The notes beneath the pieces were generated by a model that searched no databases, was not told where the DNA came from, and was given only the letters and a program-made list of their open reading frames with translations. Both the position numbers and the translations under genes were made by a program. Shown piece after piece: positions 12,604 to 13,130 of a DNA stretch of 13,130 bases. Source of the stretch: JACDDK01 sp041747155 (GTDB lineage: Bacteria > Actinomycetota > Rubrobacteria > Rubrobacterales > Rubrobacteraceae); contig JBGTFQ010000122.1 of NCBI GenBank assembly GCA_041747155.1, forward strand, positions 1 to 13,130, read 5' to 3'. Numbering within the stretch: position 1 is the first letter of the stretch; each line of letters opens with the position of its first letter.

Positions 12604-12855
12604 CGCGCGAACCTGGGCATTGTGGCGTTCGTAGATCTTCCGGAGCGCCCGCTCGTCGCCAGCCCGGGCCCCTTCGATCAGTGCTTGCTCGGTGCGACGT
12701 TCGACCTCGGCCAGTAGCCGGGTCTCGTCGAGGTCGATTCGACGTGCAGCGGGCGCTGGGTGAGCGAGGCTCGAGGTCTCGGCATGTTCGAGCATGAGGG
12801 TGGCGGGAGACGATGAGTCCCCCAGCGATCCGACTTCTCCGACACCGCGACGCAT
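12583..12855 (-). pseudogene. ECF-type sigma factor, N-terminal fragment fused to the epimerase half
   Basis: In the same minus-strand frame as the epimerase fragment, the upstream residues include EQALIEGARAGDERALRKI followed by YERHNAQVRAHLHRMLG. This is the start of sigma-70 region 2 in ECF sigma factors (a helix ending in Gly-Asp, then the Ala-Leu helix and Tyr-x-x-His). The protein switches to epimerase sequence right after HLHRMLG, so regions 2.2 to 4 are absent. The start is uncertain: ATG at 12853-12855 is used here, with ATG at 12793-12795 or the open frame up to 12969 possible. Sampled rows are about 67-68% GC, higher than the epimerase part, which fits a different genome. A proteobacterial or myxobacterial style is a guess. 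Confidence 0.6.
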
Positions 12856-12990
12856 CAGCGTTTCCAGCTGCAGGGTAGCAAGCCTCGTGTGCGGCGATGG
12901 GTTTCGCTCACGAACCCCCAGTTTTGCCCAGTCGCGCCGGATCGGTGGGTGCGCGTACCGAGTTGGCAACGACCGATGTAGGGTAGGACC

Positions 12991-13130
12991 GTGATCCGCG
13001 AGCGCATCCCGGGTTTCGACCCCGGATCATTCTGGGCCACGCCGTTCCCGCGGGATCGTGCGACCGAGATGGCCGCCAAGTACGAGGCGCTTGCGGAGCT
13101 GGCGACGCTGCCCGTCGACGCCCGGAAGCC
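12991..13130 (+). CDS. N-terminal fragment of an unrecognised protein (cut by right edge)
   Basis: A GTG at 12991-12993 with AGGG 7 bases upstream opens a frame that stays open to the end of the window. The 46 residues begin with an Ile-Arg-Glu-Arg stretch, then FDPGSFWATPFPRD and an Ala/Glu-rich helix. Nearly every codon ends in G or C, which is coding behaviour in a high-GC genome and stronger than in the genes left of 12583. I do not recognise the protein. It is divergent to the sigma-factor fragment and shares its apparently foreign origin. Confidence 0.5.
   Translation, partial: MIRERIPGFDPGSFWATPFPRDRATEMAAKYEALAELATLPVDARK

Noticed and set aside
1..13130. CRISPR array, tRNA, rRNA, transposase or integrase
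   Set aside because: No regularly spaced repeats, cloverleaf-like sequence, rRNA signature or recombinase motif was seen on either strand.

Overview
The window looks like bacterial DNA from a high-GC actinomycete. A Rubrobacter-like or related deep-branching Actinomycetota host is my guess from gene style, GTG/TTG starts and GGAGG ribosome-binding sites; it is inference, not a database match. Two AT-richer genes are inserted in it. The last ~540 bases appear to come from an unrelated, GC-richer genome.

Layout. Positions 1-2395 hold leftward genes: the start of a membrane-anchored or exported protein cut by the left edge, a secreted CAP-domain protein, and two small membrane proteins of unknown function. 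From 2511 a rightward block begins: an M20 dipeptidase, an unrecognised 193-residue protein, a NurA-like nuclease and a HerA-like (DUF87) ATPase. These genes overlap or abut, so they are probably one transcript. Two small conserved genes follow; the first is interrupted by an in-frame TAG. Then come an AT-rich gene for a CBS-pair/HEPN protein, an adenine methyltransferase with a PaeR7I/XhoI-type restriction enzyme (4-base overlap), and an AT-rich gene for a small PD-(D/E)XK nuclease-like protein that overlaps the restriction gene. A leftward ribulose-phosphate 3-epimerase C-terminal half meets it tail to tail. That reading frame then runs without a stop into the N-terminus of an ECF sigma factor, which cannot be a natural single gene. 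A divergent gene fragment fills the right edge.

How the parts work together. The restriction-modification pair should cut and protect CTCGAG. I found no CTCGAG site anywhere left of the chimeric junction and one to the right of it, which fits both the assigned specificity and the foreign origin of the right end. HerA/NurA-like pairs process DNA ends in archaea and some bacteria, and HerA relatives occur in anti-phage systems. With the HEPN protein and the extra nuclease, 3872-12210 reads as a nuclease-rich accessory or defence region. The least explained parts are the 193-residue gene with its NurA-like/HerA-like partners (whose P-loop is non-canonical) and the CBS-HEPN protein.
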